The position numbers were made by a program, and so were the translations under genes. Shown one piece after another: positions 16,681 through 24,635 of a stretch of DNA of 64,000 nt; positions within the stretch are counted from its first letter, which is position 1; each line of letters opens with the position of its first letter. The DNA lies in the NCBI GenBank assembly GCA_910586315.1, contig CAJUIP010000014.1, positions 13,755 to 77,754 on the forward strand, in the 5' to 3' direction. The DNA is from an uncultured Lachnospiraceae bacterium (lineage in GTDB: Bacteria; Bacillota; Clostridia; Lachnospirales; Lachnospiraceae). Below the pieces are notes generated by a model that was not told where the DNA came from, did not search any database, and saw nothing but the letters and a program-made list of their open reading frames with translations.

Positions 16681-17565
16681 ATGGGAAAAGATAAAAAAGA
16701 AACCTCTGCCATCCGTGGAAAGAAAAAAAGTCAGTTCCGGAACATTATGCGCCGGTTCATGAAAAACCAGACCGCCGTGTTTGGCCTGGTAGTCATTGTT
16801 GTGCTTCTTATTTTCGCTTTGTTTCCTGCACAGCTTTCCAACCCGGATTACACCATTCAGGATCTGGCGAACCGTTACGCGGGCCCGTCGGCACAGCATT
16901 TTCTGGGAACCGACGAGCTGGGAAGAGATATGTACACCCGTATCGTCTGGGGTTGCCGTACGTCCTTAGCTATCGGTCTTGCTTCCGTGGGAATCGCCTG
17001 CGCTATTGGCGTAACTTTAGGAACTCTGGCCGGATATTTCGGCGGCATCCTTGACAACGTGCTGATGCGTATTGTGGATGTTTTAATGGCAGTTCCCAAC
17101 CTGCTTCTTGGTATCTCCATTGTGGCGGCTCTTGGAAACAGCATTTCCGTACTGATTTTTGCCATTGCTCTTGGAAATATCGCGGCTTTTGCCCGTGTGA
17201 CCAGGTCGTCGGTCATTACCGTCCGCGATACCGAGTATGTGGAAGCGGCCCGTGCCACCGGCGCTTCGGACGGACGTATCATGTGGAAATACGTGCTGCC
17301 CAACGCCCTTGCGCCCATTATCGTACAGGTAACCACCAGTCTGGCCGGCAATATTCTTAATATTTCCGGTTTGAGTTTCGTTGGACTGGGCGTTCCGGCT
17401 CCCACGCCGGAGTGGGGCTCCATGCTGTCCAATGCCCGTTCCATCATGCGTGACTATCCGCTGCAGATCGTGTTCCCGGGTATCGCCATCATGCTGACCG
17501 TATTTGCTTTCAATCTGTTTGGCGACGGCCTGCGCGATGCGCTGGATCCGAGACTGAAGAACTAA
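16681..17565 (+). CDS. Opp/Dpp-type ABC transporter permease (OppC-like)
   Basis: The 294-residue protein has a basic N-terminus, one membrane segment (about 34-55), the motif GTDELGRDMYTRIVWG of OppC/DppC proteins and the EAA loop EYVEAARATGASDGRIMWKY. It completes the membrane pore. It begins one base after the oppB-like stop with a GGAGGAG site inside that gene. Confidence 0.92.
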   Translation: MGKDKKETSAIRGKKKSQFRNIMRRFMKNQTAVFGLVVIVVLLIFALFPAQLSNPDYTIQDLANRYAGPSAQHFLGTDELGRDMYTRIVWGCRTSLAIGLASVGIACAIGVTLGTLAGYFGGILDNVLMRIVDVLMAVPNLLLGISIVAALGNSISVLIFAIALGNIAAFARVTRSSVITVRDTEYVEAARATGASDGRIMWKYVLPNALAPIIVQVTTSLAGNILNISGLSFVGLGVPAPTPEWGSMLSNARSIMRDYPLQIVFPGIAIMLTVFAFNLFGDGLRDALDPRLKN

Positions 17566-17578
17566 GGGAGGAAACCAG

Positions 17579-18550
17579 ATGAGTAAGATTCTTGAAATTA
17601 AGGACCTGACCATTCATTATGTTACGGATGATGAGGTGGTCAAGGCAGTCAATGATATCTCCATCACGCTTGAAGAAGGGGAATCTTTGGGCCTGGTGGG
17701 AGAGACCGGAGCGGGTAAAACCACCACTGCCATGGGAATTCTTGGTCTGGTTCCCAATCCTCCGGGAAAAATCATCGGCGGCGAGGTCATTTATAAAGGA
17801 AAAAATCTGTTAAAATTATCGGAAGCAGAGATGAGAAAAATCCGGGGACATGAGATATCCATGATTTTCCAGGATCCCATGACGGCTTTAAACCCGGTTT
17901 TAACGGTTGGCGACCAGATTATGGAGGTAATCCGCCTCCACCAGAAGGTGTCCAAGGCAGAGGCCATGAAGCGGGCCATGGACATGATGGAAATGGTAGG
18001 AATTGAAGGCGGCCGCTGCAACGAATATCCCCATCAGTTTTCCGGTGGTATGAAGCAGCGTATTGTCATCGCCATTGCCCTTGCCTGCAACCCCAGCCTT
18101 CTGATTGCAGACGAGCCGACGACGGCCCTGGATGTTACCATTCAGGCGCAGGTACTGGATCTGATTGACAACTTAAAGAAAAAATTCAACACATCCCTTT
18201 TACTGATTACCCATGACCTGGGCGTTGTGGCGGAGGTTTGCGACAAGGTAGCCATTGTTTACGCGGGACGAATTGTGGAATACGGGAATCTGGAGTCCAT
18301 TTACAATAACCCGAAACATCCGTACACCAACGGACTTTTTGGCTCTATTCCTGATTTCAGTAAAAAGGCCCATCGTTTAAATCCCATCCGGGGACTGATG
18401 CCTGATCCCAGCAATCTGCCGGAGGGCTGCGCGTTTGCAGAACGGTGTCCCAATGCCACAGACGAGTGCAGAAAGAGACAGCCGCCAGTGGTGGAAGTGG
18501 AACCAGGCCATTCTGTCCGGTGTCTGATGTTTGAAAAGGAGGGACGGTAA
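17579..18550 (+). CDS. Opp/Dpp-type ABC transporter ATPase (OppD-like)
   Basis: The 323-residue ATPase energises import. Motifs: Walker A GETGAGKTT (about residues 41-49), signature FSGGMKQR, Walker B LLIADEPTTALD, switch His in LLITHDLG, and the C-terminal oligopeptide-transport extension with a cysteine cluster (CAFAERCPNATDEC) that in some Dpp/Opp ATPases binds an iron-sulfur cluster. The GGGAGG site lies just upstream. Its partner is the next gene. Confidence 0.93.
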   Translation: MSKILEIKDLTIHYVTDDEVVKAVNDISITLEEGESLGLVGETGAGKTTTAMGILGLVPNPPGKIIGGEVIYKGKNLLKLSEAEMRKIRGHEISMIFQDPMTALNPVLTVGDQIMEVIRLHQKVSKAEAMKRAMDMMEMVGIEGGRCNEYPHQFSGGMKQRIVIAIALACNPSLLIADEPTTALDVTIQAQVLDLIDNLKKKFNTSLLLITHDLGVVAEVCDKVAIVYAGRIVEYGNLESIYNNPKHPYTNGLFGSIPDFSKKAHRLNPIRGLMPDPSNLPEGCAFAERCPNATDECRKRQPPVVEVEPGHSVRCLMFEKEGR

Positions 18551-18555
18551 TCGGT

Positions 18556-19521
18556 ATGGCAAATTTGATTGAAGTAAAAAACTTAAAAAAATATTTTAAG
18601 ACCAACCGCGGACTTCTCCATGCAGTGGATGATGTGAGTTTTTCCATCGAAAAGGGAAAGACTCTGGGCGTTGTAGGTGAGTCAGGATGCGGAAAGTCCA
18701 CCCTTGGCCGCACCGTTATCCATCTTCACGAAAAAACATCCGGGGAGATCTGGTTTGAGGGGAAGGACATCAGTGACGTGAACAAACAGCAGTTAAAGGA
18801 CCTGCGTGAGGACATGCAGATGATTTTCCAGGATCCTTTTTCTTCCTTAAATCCCCGTATGTCTGTGAGTCAGCTGATTGCAGAGCCCCTTCTGATTTAC
18901 AAAAAATGTGGAAGTCGTCAGGAACTGGAAGAGCGGGTTACAAAGCTTATGGATACGGTAGGCCTTGCACAGCGTCTTTATAATTCCTATCCCCATGAGC
19001 TGGACGGCGGCCGCCGCCAGAGAATCGGCATCGCCCGCGCACTGGCGCTGGAGCCCAAATTCATTGTCTGCGACGAGCCGGTGTCGGCTCTGGACGTTTC
19101 CATTCAGGCGCAGATCATTAACCTGATGCAGGACTTACAGGAAGAGCATCAGCTTACGTATATGTTTATCACCCACGATATGTCGGTGGTGCGTCATATT
19201 TCCGATGATATCATGGTGATGTATCTTGGCATGATGGTGGAATTCTGTGATTCTGAGGAAATTTTCCATAACCGGTTCCATCCCTACACCAAGGCTCTTC
19301 TGGATGCCGTTCCGATTCCCACCGTAAAAGCCAAAAAGGAACGCCGCCTGATTAAGGGTGAGATTACATCGCCGATTAATCCCGGAAACGAGTGCCGGTT
19401 CGCCAAGCGGTGCCCCTATGCGGACGAGGCCTGCTTTGCCAGCACTCCGGCGGCCGAAGAGGTCTGCCCCGGACATTTTGTGGCCTGCCACCACGTCCGT
19501 GAAATCAATAATCTGAAATAA
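18556..19521 (+). CDS. Opp/Dpp-type ABC transporter ATPase (OppF-like)
   Basis: The 321-residue second ATPase has Walker A GESGCGKST, Walker B FIVCDEPVSALDVS, the switch His (FITHDMSV) and the same C-terminal cysteine-rich tail (CRFAKRCPYADEAC). Its signature loop reads ELDGGRRQR instead of the usual SGGQ, so the composite ATP site formed with this loop may be weak. I recall this DGGR form in other clostridial OppF proteins, so it is probably a subfamily trait. The start lies five bases after the oppD-like stop. Confidence 0.92.
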   Translation: MANLIEVKNLKKYFKTNRGLLHAVDDVSFSIEKGKTLGVVGESGCGKSTLGRTVIHLHEKTSGEIWFEGKDISDVNKQQLKDLREDMQMIFQDPFSSLNPRMSVSQLIAEPLLIYKKCGSRQELEERVTKLMDTVGLAQRLYNSYPHELDGGRRQRIGIARALALEPKFIVCDEPVSALDVSIQAQIINLMQDLQEEHQLTYMFITHDMSVVRHISDDIMVMYLGMMVEFCDSEEIFHNRFHPYTKALLDAVPIPTVKAKKERRLIKGEITSPINPGNECRFAKRCPYADEACFASTPAAEEVCPGHFVACHHVREINNLK

Positions 19522-19540
19522 TTTTTTTAGGAGGTGTACC

Positions 19541-20278
19541 ATGTCAAATAAGAAGTACTGGATCCGCGAAATGAGCTGGGTCGAATTTGACGAAAGACGG
19601 AAAGAAACCAAAACAGTCATTATCCCTTCTGGAGCTTGTGAGATTTATGGCCCCCATTTACCCATGGGAAGCGATGGATTTGCAGCAGAGGCAGTGGCAG
19701 AGGAAGTGGCAAAACGCACAGGCGCTTTAATTGCGCCCATGACAGAGGTGTCTGATTCCGCGAGCCTTAAAGACTTTGTGGGCACGTTGTCCATGAGCAA
19801 GGCGTTGTTTGAGGCCTGGATGGACGAACTGGTTTCCCAGCTTATTGATTACGGATTTGAGAACTTCATGTTTATTTCCGGCCATGCAGGAAGCGTGGCT
19901 CCCATTCAGTCTGTAGGAGTAAAATACCAGCTGAAAAACGGGATCCGCTTTGCACAGATTGACTGGTGGAGGTTTACCCAGCAGCACGATGAAGGTGTGT
20001 TTACTCATCAGGGACGTATGTGCCATGCACACGCCAGCGAGTGCGGAACTTCCGTAATGCTGCATCTTCGTCCGGATCTGGTAGATATGGAGAAGGCTGT
20101 CTGCGTTCCCCCGCAGGCCAACGAATTCCCGGATGTTCTGTCCTATTCTCCGATGCACGATAAGACCCCCAATGCAACGGTGGGAGACGCGACCGTGGGT
20201 ACGGCTGAAAAAGGAAAGAAGATTTTTGACATTTGTGTGGACCGGATTGTGGAATACATGGAAAAAATGTGGAAGTAA
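19541..20278 (+). CDS. Creatininase-family amidohydrolase
   Basis: The 245-residue protein belongs to the creatininase/MftE-like group, metal-dependent enzymes that open cyclic or simple amides. Seen are PSGACEIYGPHLPMGSD (Glu34, His39, Asp45), ISGHAGS (His115) and HAHASECGTS (Glu167). Creatininase itself uses Glu34, His36, Asp45, His120 and Glu122; here position 36 is Tyr and the GHxE motif is GHAG, so the second metal site differs from true creatininase. The gene has an AGGAGG site and follows the transporter ATPase by 19 bases, so its substrate probably enters through that transporter. Confidence 0.8.
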   Translation: MSNKKYWIREMSWVEFDERRKETKTVIIPSGACEIYGPHLPMGSDGFAAEAVAEEVAKRTGALIAPMTEVSDSASLKDFVGTLSMSKALFEAWMDELVSQLIDYGFENFMFISGHAGSVAPIQSVGVKYQLKNGIRFAQIDWWRFTQQHDEGVFTHQGRMCHAHASECGTSVMLHLRPDLVDMEKAVCVPPQANEFPDVLSYSPMHDKTPNATVGDATVGTAEKGKKIFDICVDRIVEYMEKMWK

Positions 20279-20420
20279 CATATGGGAATAGACATGTGGA
20301 AGCAAACATGTGGAAATGACATATGGGAGCAAGCATGCGGAAGTGATATATGGGAGTAAGCATGTGGAAGTGACATATGGAAGCCAACATATGAAAGTCG
20401 ACATACGGAAAACCGGAAGT
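20277..20420 (+). repeat. Degenerate tandem repeat after the creatininase-like gene
   Basis: About ten half-units of 13-14 bases alternate, roughly ACATATGGGAG and CAAGCATGTGGAAG (a 27-base period). The pattern begins in the last codons of the creatininase-like gene (AATGTGGAAGTAACATATGG) and ends shortly before the ribosome site of the next gene. It fills the whole spacer between two operon genes. Confidence 0.75.
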
Positions 20421-20444
20421 AAATAAGGAAGGGATGAATGTTTT

Positions 20445-21272
20445 ATGATTAGAAAATATCAGATCGGCGTCATCCAGATGGATACCCGTGACAATTATGA
20501 GGAGAACATGGAGGCTGCCTGCCGATATATCGACGAGGCCGCCGCGAAGGGAGCAAAGCTTGTGGCATTCCCGGAGGTGTTCAATTACATCGGCGTGGAG
20601 CCCCGTGAGGCGGAAGAAATTCCCGGCGGGCCCACCATCAGCCTGATGGCAAAGAAAGCCAGGGAACATAAAATCTGGATTCACTGCGGTTCCATCAGTG
20701 AGGTAAATCCGAATGGAGAAAAAAAATATAACACCACGGTTCTCTTAAATCCGGATGGCGAAGAGGTTGCCAGATACAGAAAGCTTCACGCTTTCGATAT
20801 TACGCTCCGTGACGGTACCGAGACCAGAGAGTCTGACCGGATGCAGATCGGCGAGGATATTGTGATGGTAGATACAGAGCTTGGAAAAATCGGCCTTTCC
20901 ATCTGCTACGATATCCGTTTCCCGGAGCTGTACCGCTATATGGCCGTGAATGGATGCCAGGTGATCTTTACCCCGGCCAACTTCCAGATGCAAACAGGGA
21001 AGGACCACTGGGAGATCATTCTCCGTACACGTGCCGTTGAAAATACCTGCTACATTGTGGCACCGGGACAGATTGGCATTAAGCGGGGCAAGTCCATGTC
21101 CTATGGCTCCAGCCTTGTTGCGGATCCCTGGGGAACCGTTATCGCCAGGGCAAAAGAGACCGCAGGCGTAACTATGGCAGAGATTGATCTGGATTACTTA
21201 GATAAGGTCCGCAGAGATCTTCCGTGCCTGAAAAACCGCAGAAGCGATGTCTATGACGTAATTAAGAAGTAA
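20445..21272 (+). CDS. Nitrilase-superfamily carbon-nitrogen hydrolase
   Basis: The 275-residue protein has the complete catalytic triad of the family: Glu44 (FPEVFNY), Lys113 (YRKLHAFD) and Cys154 (SICYDIRFPELYR). Such cytoplasmic enzymes cleave amides or omega-amides. The closest type by motif is the Nit/omega-amidase-like branch, although substrate cannot be fixed from motifs. The ATG has a GGAAGGGATG context. It lies in the Opp operon between the creatininase-like and RraA-like genes, so a two-step amide degradation is plausible. Confidence 0.88.
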   Translation: MIRKYQIGVIQMDTRDNYEENMEAACRYIDEAAAKGAKLVAFPEVFNYIGVEPREAEEIPGGPTISLMAKKAREHKIWIHCGSISEVNPNGEKKYNTTVLLNPDGEEVARYRKLHAFDITLRDGTETRESDRMQIGEDIVMVDTELGKIGLSICYDIRFPELYRYMAVNGCQVIFTPANFQMQTGKDHWEIILRTRAVENTCYIVAPGQIGIKRGKSMSYGSSLVADPWGTVIARAKETAGVTMAEIDLDYLDKVRRDLPCLKNRRSDVYDVIKK

Positions 21273-21398
21273 AAACATTCATGCGCCCGGCTGTGAACGT
21301 ATCACTACGTGAAGAACGTTTTGACGGGCGCACTTGGCATACCTGAATTTATGCCGCCTATCCGGCGGCGGACTTTTAAAGTGAGGAGGAGTTTTAAA

Positions 21399-22091
21399 AT
21401 GGAGTGGACAAAAGAACTGATTGACCGGTTTATGCAGACGGACCCGGCCACCTATGGGCATTTTGTGGGGGTACGGTTCATGAAGCCGGAGATGAAGCCT
21501 ATCAATAAACACAGCAAAATGATCGGCCCGGCATATACCGTAAGGATTCTCGGAAAGGATTCCTGCGCCATGTATAAGGCCATTGAGGAGGCGCCAAAGG
21601 GTTCCGTTCTCGTTATTGACCGCTGCTGCGACCAGGTATATGCGGCTGTGGGCGAGATGGTTGCAAGAAACGCCAAGGCTGCAGGCCTTGCAGGCATTGT
21701 GTTAGACGGCCCGGCCACCGACTCTCTGTGGATTGAAGAGATGGACTTTCCGGTATTCTGTACCAGTATTTCCGTAGCCACCACAAATGTCTGGGGAATT
21801 TCCGGCGAGTATAATACGGATGTAAACTGCGGAGGCGCTGTGGTACACCCCGGAGACATCGTATTCGGCGACGCGGACGGCGTTGTTGTCATGGAACCGA
21901 ATAATTATGAGGATAAGTTAGTCATGGCGGAAGGAGCCGCCGCCCGTGAGCGGAAGATGCGGGAGGACTTTAAGACTGCGGAAGGCTCGCTGGCAAAGCC
22001 CGTGGGAACTCTGATGGGACACGATATGGTGAAGCTTATCAATGATATCCGCCTGGGCGTGCTGGATCTTCCGGAATATCATAAGAAATAA
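21399..22091 (+). CDS. RraA family protein (possible aldolase/decarboxylase)
   Basis: The 230-residue protein resembles the RraA/HMG-aldolase family, which includes RNase E regulators and metal-dependent aldolases or decarboxylases of short keto acids. Motifs: GPAYTVR, the GGLAG-like AAGLAGIVLDGPATDS with the metal-near Asp, and VVHPGDIVFGDADGVVV. The ATG at 21399 was chosen for its GAGGAGG site; an earlier frame to 21309 runs through a non-coding spacer with a CCGCC/GGCGG hairpin. In an operon with two amidases, a catabolic role is more likely than RNase control. Confidence 0.85.
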   Translation: MEWTKELIDRFMQTDPATYGHFVGVRFMKPEMKPINKHSKMIGPAYTVRILGKDSCAMYKAIEEAPKGSVLVIDRCCDQVYAAVGEMVARNAKAAGLAGIVLDGPATDSLWIEEMDFPVFCTSISVATTNVWGISGEYNTDVNCGGAVVHPGDIVFGDADGVVVMEPNNYEDKLVMAEGAAARERKMREDFKTAEGSLAKPVGTLMGHDMVKLINDIRLGVLDLPEYHKK

Positions 22092-22163
22092 GCGGCAAAT
22101 ATATGCACCGGCCGTTGAGCTTTTGGCATTGACGGTTCCGGCAGCATGTACTCGTGCAAGGCT

Positions 22164-22336
22164 ATACTAATGCTCCATCCAGACAGTAATCGTAGTTGTG
22201 AACTGCCTGTCACGTACCATTGCGTCGTTAAAATTTCTAGTCGATGGCCCACATCGCCGTCGAAATTTTGCCTAGCACTGCCACGCACCAGACAGTCCAC
22301 AACTTCACTTTCTGTCTGGATGGAGCACTAAAGTAT
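22164..22336. repeat. 173-bp near-perfect long hairpin
   Basis: Two 76-base arms (starting TGCTCCATCCAGACAG at 22171) pair across the five-base centre GCCCA near 22247-22251, with one compensating offset. Flanking ATACT/AGTAT adds to the ends. The outer 16 bases and a GTTGTG...ACTG block are identical. Several mismatches are transitions that would become G-U pairs in RNA made from the minus strand. No coding potential. It could be a miniature element or a structured RNA; I recognise no class. Confidence 0.75.
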
Positions 22337-22363
22337 GTTTGAAAAACAGAAGATGGCAAAAAT

Positions 22364-22404
22364 AAATACCACCGGATCCAAAAGGAAAGGATCCGGTGGT
22401 ATTT
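22364..22404. terminator. Bidirectional terminator between convergent operons
   Basis: AAATACCACCGGATCC pairs perfectly with GGATCCGGTGGTATTT. A and T runs flank both sides, so it suits the plus-strand Opp operon and the minus-strand ATP-grasp gene. Confidence 0.85.
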
Positions 22405-22460
22405 GTATGAGTGGACAACACCTCACGAAGCAATTCTGAATGGCTGTATGCCATATCTGT

Positions 22461-23684
22461 TCAGGCGTTATCAGAACTGTTACCGTCTGTTTCACGGCAT
22501 TTCAAAATTTCATCATAGAAGCTGTCCAGCTCTTTTCTTGTATCAAAGGTGGCAACGTACATCTGATTTCCCATGGCGCCGGATAAAACATCGGGAATCC
22601 GCTCAGCCATGCGGACATGGGCGCCATATTTCCTCATGATGTCTTCGTGGCTTAAAAGGAAGTCCTTTCCGTCCCGCCGTCCGGCAAAGGCGCAGAAGGC
22701 CTGGCTGCCCACCGGCATGGTAGAACGGTCAAATGCAATCATGTCGGCCCAGATTTTATAAACATTGGTGCTGTATGCGTAATCGATCATGTCAGGGGTA
22801 AAACCGCCGCAGGGACGCATATTGACCTCCAGGGCTACAATATCGCCCTTCTTTCCAAGGCCGGCCTGATCGGCGGTCAGGCGGAAGAACTCAAAGTGAA
22901 CGAAGCGGCTTTTCACACCGAAGCTCTTTACCGTGGCCCGTCCGGTCTTTCTGGTGTCTTCCGGAAGATTTTTCAGTATGTAGTAAATGGAATTGTCGGA
23001 ATTGTTTACAATGTCCATGATGGAATTGGGCGTTACATTGCCCGTCTCAAACATGGGCTCTCCCTGGGAGTCAATGATGGCGTCGTAAGAGTTTACTTCG
23101 CCCTGGACATATTCCTCCATGATATAAGGTGTGTCGGGCCATTTCAGCTCGAAGAACCGTTTCATTTCACGGTCGGATTCAATTTTAAAGGTGTGGGAAG
23201 CGCCGACGCCGTTGTCAGGCTTGGCCACAACGGGATAGTTTACTTCATGGGCGAAGGATAAGCAGCCTTTTAAGGTGTCAACCATGTGGTAGCGGGCTGT
23301 GGGAATCCCGGCCTGCCGGTAATATTTTTTCATTTGGGATTTAAATTTAATCCGGGGGATGTCGGGAGTCTGGAATCCGGAAGTGATGTTAAAGTCTGTG
23401 CGGAGGGTGGCGTCTCTCTCCAGCCAGTATTCGTTGTTGGATTCCAGCCAGTCAATGCGGCCGTGTTTAAAGATGAAGTAGGCCACGGCGCGGTAGACCT
23501 CCTCACTGTTTTCCAGATTGCTGACTTTATAGTATTCGTTCAGGCTGTTCTTCAAGTCACTGCTTAATTCATCATAGGGCTGGTCGCCGATTCCAAGGAC
23601 ATTCAGGCCGTTTTTCTTCAGTTCCCGGCAGAACATCCAGTAATTTGTGGGAAAGTTGGGGGAGATAAAAATAAAATTTTTCAT
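22461..23684 (-). CDS. ATP-grasp ligase-like protein
   Basis: The 407-residue protein has an ATP-grasp fold: pre-ATP-grasp N-terminal domain (FIFISPNFPTNYW), the ATP-binding PVVAKPDNGVGASHTF loop, the hinge YIMEEYVQGEVNSYD, and metal-binding acidic residues in ALEVNMRPCGGFTPDM. Such enzymes join a carboxylate to an amine or thiol through an acyl-phosphate. The closest look is to carB/PurK-like carboxylate-amine ligases, but no substrate is evident. It is last of three minus-strand genes after two esterase-like hydrolases. A family A repeat separates it from them, so co-transcription is likely but not certain. Confidence 0.8.
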   Translation of the reverse strand: MKNFIFISPNFPTNYWMFCRELKKNGLNVLGIGDQPYDELSSDLKNSLNEYYKVSNLENSEEVYRAVAYFIFKHGRIDWLESNNEYWLERDATLRTDFNITSGFQTPDIPRIKFKSQMKKYYRQAGIPTARYHMVDTLKGCLSFAHEVNYPVVAKPDNGVGASHTFKIESDREMKRFFELKWPDTPYIMEEYVQGEVNSYDAIIDSQGEPMFETGNVTPNSIMDIVNNSDNSIYYILKNLPEDTRKTGRATVKSFGVKSRFVHFEFFRLTADQAGLGKKGDIVALEVNMRPCGGFTPDMIDYAYSTNVYKIWADMIAFDRSTMPVGSQAFCAFAGRRDGKDFLLSHEDIMRKYGAHVRMAERIPDVLSGAMGNQMYVATFDTRKELDSFYDEILKCRETDGNSSDNA

Positions 23685-23723
23685 ATTTTTTCCTTTCCGT
23701 CTTCTTGCAGTTCATAGTATGGG

Positions 23724-23821
23724 GGGGCTGTCGCAAAATGAATCTTTCATACAAAATATAGTCTTCCATTTAAGAATAGTATACTATGTTTTGCTGAATT
23801 TTTCCATTTTGCAACAGCCCC
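23724..23821 (-). repeat. Dispersed repeat family A, copy 2
   Basis: Ends GGGGCTGTCGCAAAATGAA and TTCCATTTTGCAACAGCCCC form an inverted repeat of about 19 bases around an AT-rich centre that includes CAAAATATAG and AGTATACTATG. It lies between the esterase and ATP-grasp genes. Confidence 0.85.
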
Positions 23822-23852
23822 TTTTTCGTTTCATAGGAAAGCCGGAATAAAT

Positions 23853-24611
23853 TCAGCCGGATTTCAGCAGATAGGGGACGAAATAATTCACCTGTTTGTG
23901 CCACCAGGGCCAGTCATGGGAACAGTCATAGCCCCAGTAATCCACCCAGGCATGGATGTTTTTATCTAAGAGGATCGAGTGGAGCCGCCTGGTAGAGTAG
24001 GGAACTTCCCAGGGTCCCTGTCCCACGCAGAAAACAGCCTTCTTCCTGTTGTAAAGTTCAATGAAAGGATGGTCCTTCGGCATATTGGTCAGATAGTGGA
24101 CCGGAGAATTTAAATAGACCAGATCATCCATGTAGGAATCAAAGCCGCATTCCGTCGTGTAAACTCCGCTTAAAGCGAGGAGTCCGTCAAAAAGGTCAGG
24201 GCGGCGGAAATAGAGGTTTGCCGCATGGGCGGCGCCCAGGCTGCAGCCGAAAGCGATAACCCAGGGATAGCCGGTCCAGCCGTTCCGTTCATTGACCATA
24301 GACCGCATAAAGGGCACCATTTCATCGGTAATATAACGGATCCACTGTTCATGGCGTAAGATGCGCCGTCGGGGATCTCCGTATTTGTCGGACCAGGTTT
24401 CATGGTCCATGGTGTCGATGGAAAAGACCATGACCTGGCCGGATTCAATCCAGGGACTCCAGGCATCCGTCATGTGCCGGTCCTCAAACTCGTAAAAACG
24501 GTTGTTCTGGCTGGGAATCGAAAGAACCGGCCGCCCGGCATGCCCGTATACCTTGCATTCCATATCCCGGTTTAAAGCCGGGCTGTAATTTTTAAAATAC
24601 TGAACTTCCAT
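23853..24611 (-). CDS. Esterase-like alpha/beta hydrolase
   Basis: The 252-residue protein has a nucleophile elbow FGCSLGAA (Ser124) and a late His in YDCSHDWPWWH, as in esterase D/antigen-85-like hydrolases. No signal peptide is present, so it is probably cytoplasmic. Its gene starts 24 bases after the next-upstream hydrolase gene, with an AGGAGACC site. Members of this group hydrolyse small acyl or siderophore esters; the pairing with an ATP-grasp ligase suggests a small-molecule pathway. Confidence 0.82.
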   Translation of the reverse strand: MEVQYFKNYSPALNRDMECKVYGHAGRPVLSIPSQNNRFYEFEDRHMTDAWSPWIESGQVMVFSIDTMDHETWSDKYGDPRRRILRHEQWIRYITDEMVPFMRSMVNERNGWTGYPWVIAFGCSLGAAHAANLYFRRPDLFDGLLALSGVYTTECGFDSYMDDLVYLNSPVHYLTNMPKDHPFIELYNRKKAVFCVGQGPWEVPYSTRRLHSILLDKNIHAWVDYWGYDCSHDWPWWHKQVNYFVPYLLKSG

Positions 24612-24635
24612 TGGGTTGGTCTCCTGATATGTTTT

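Noticed and set aside
20277..20420. Possible CRISPR array
   Set aside because: Units are short, degenerate and contiguous, with no unique spacers and no cas genes.
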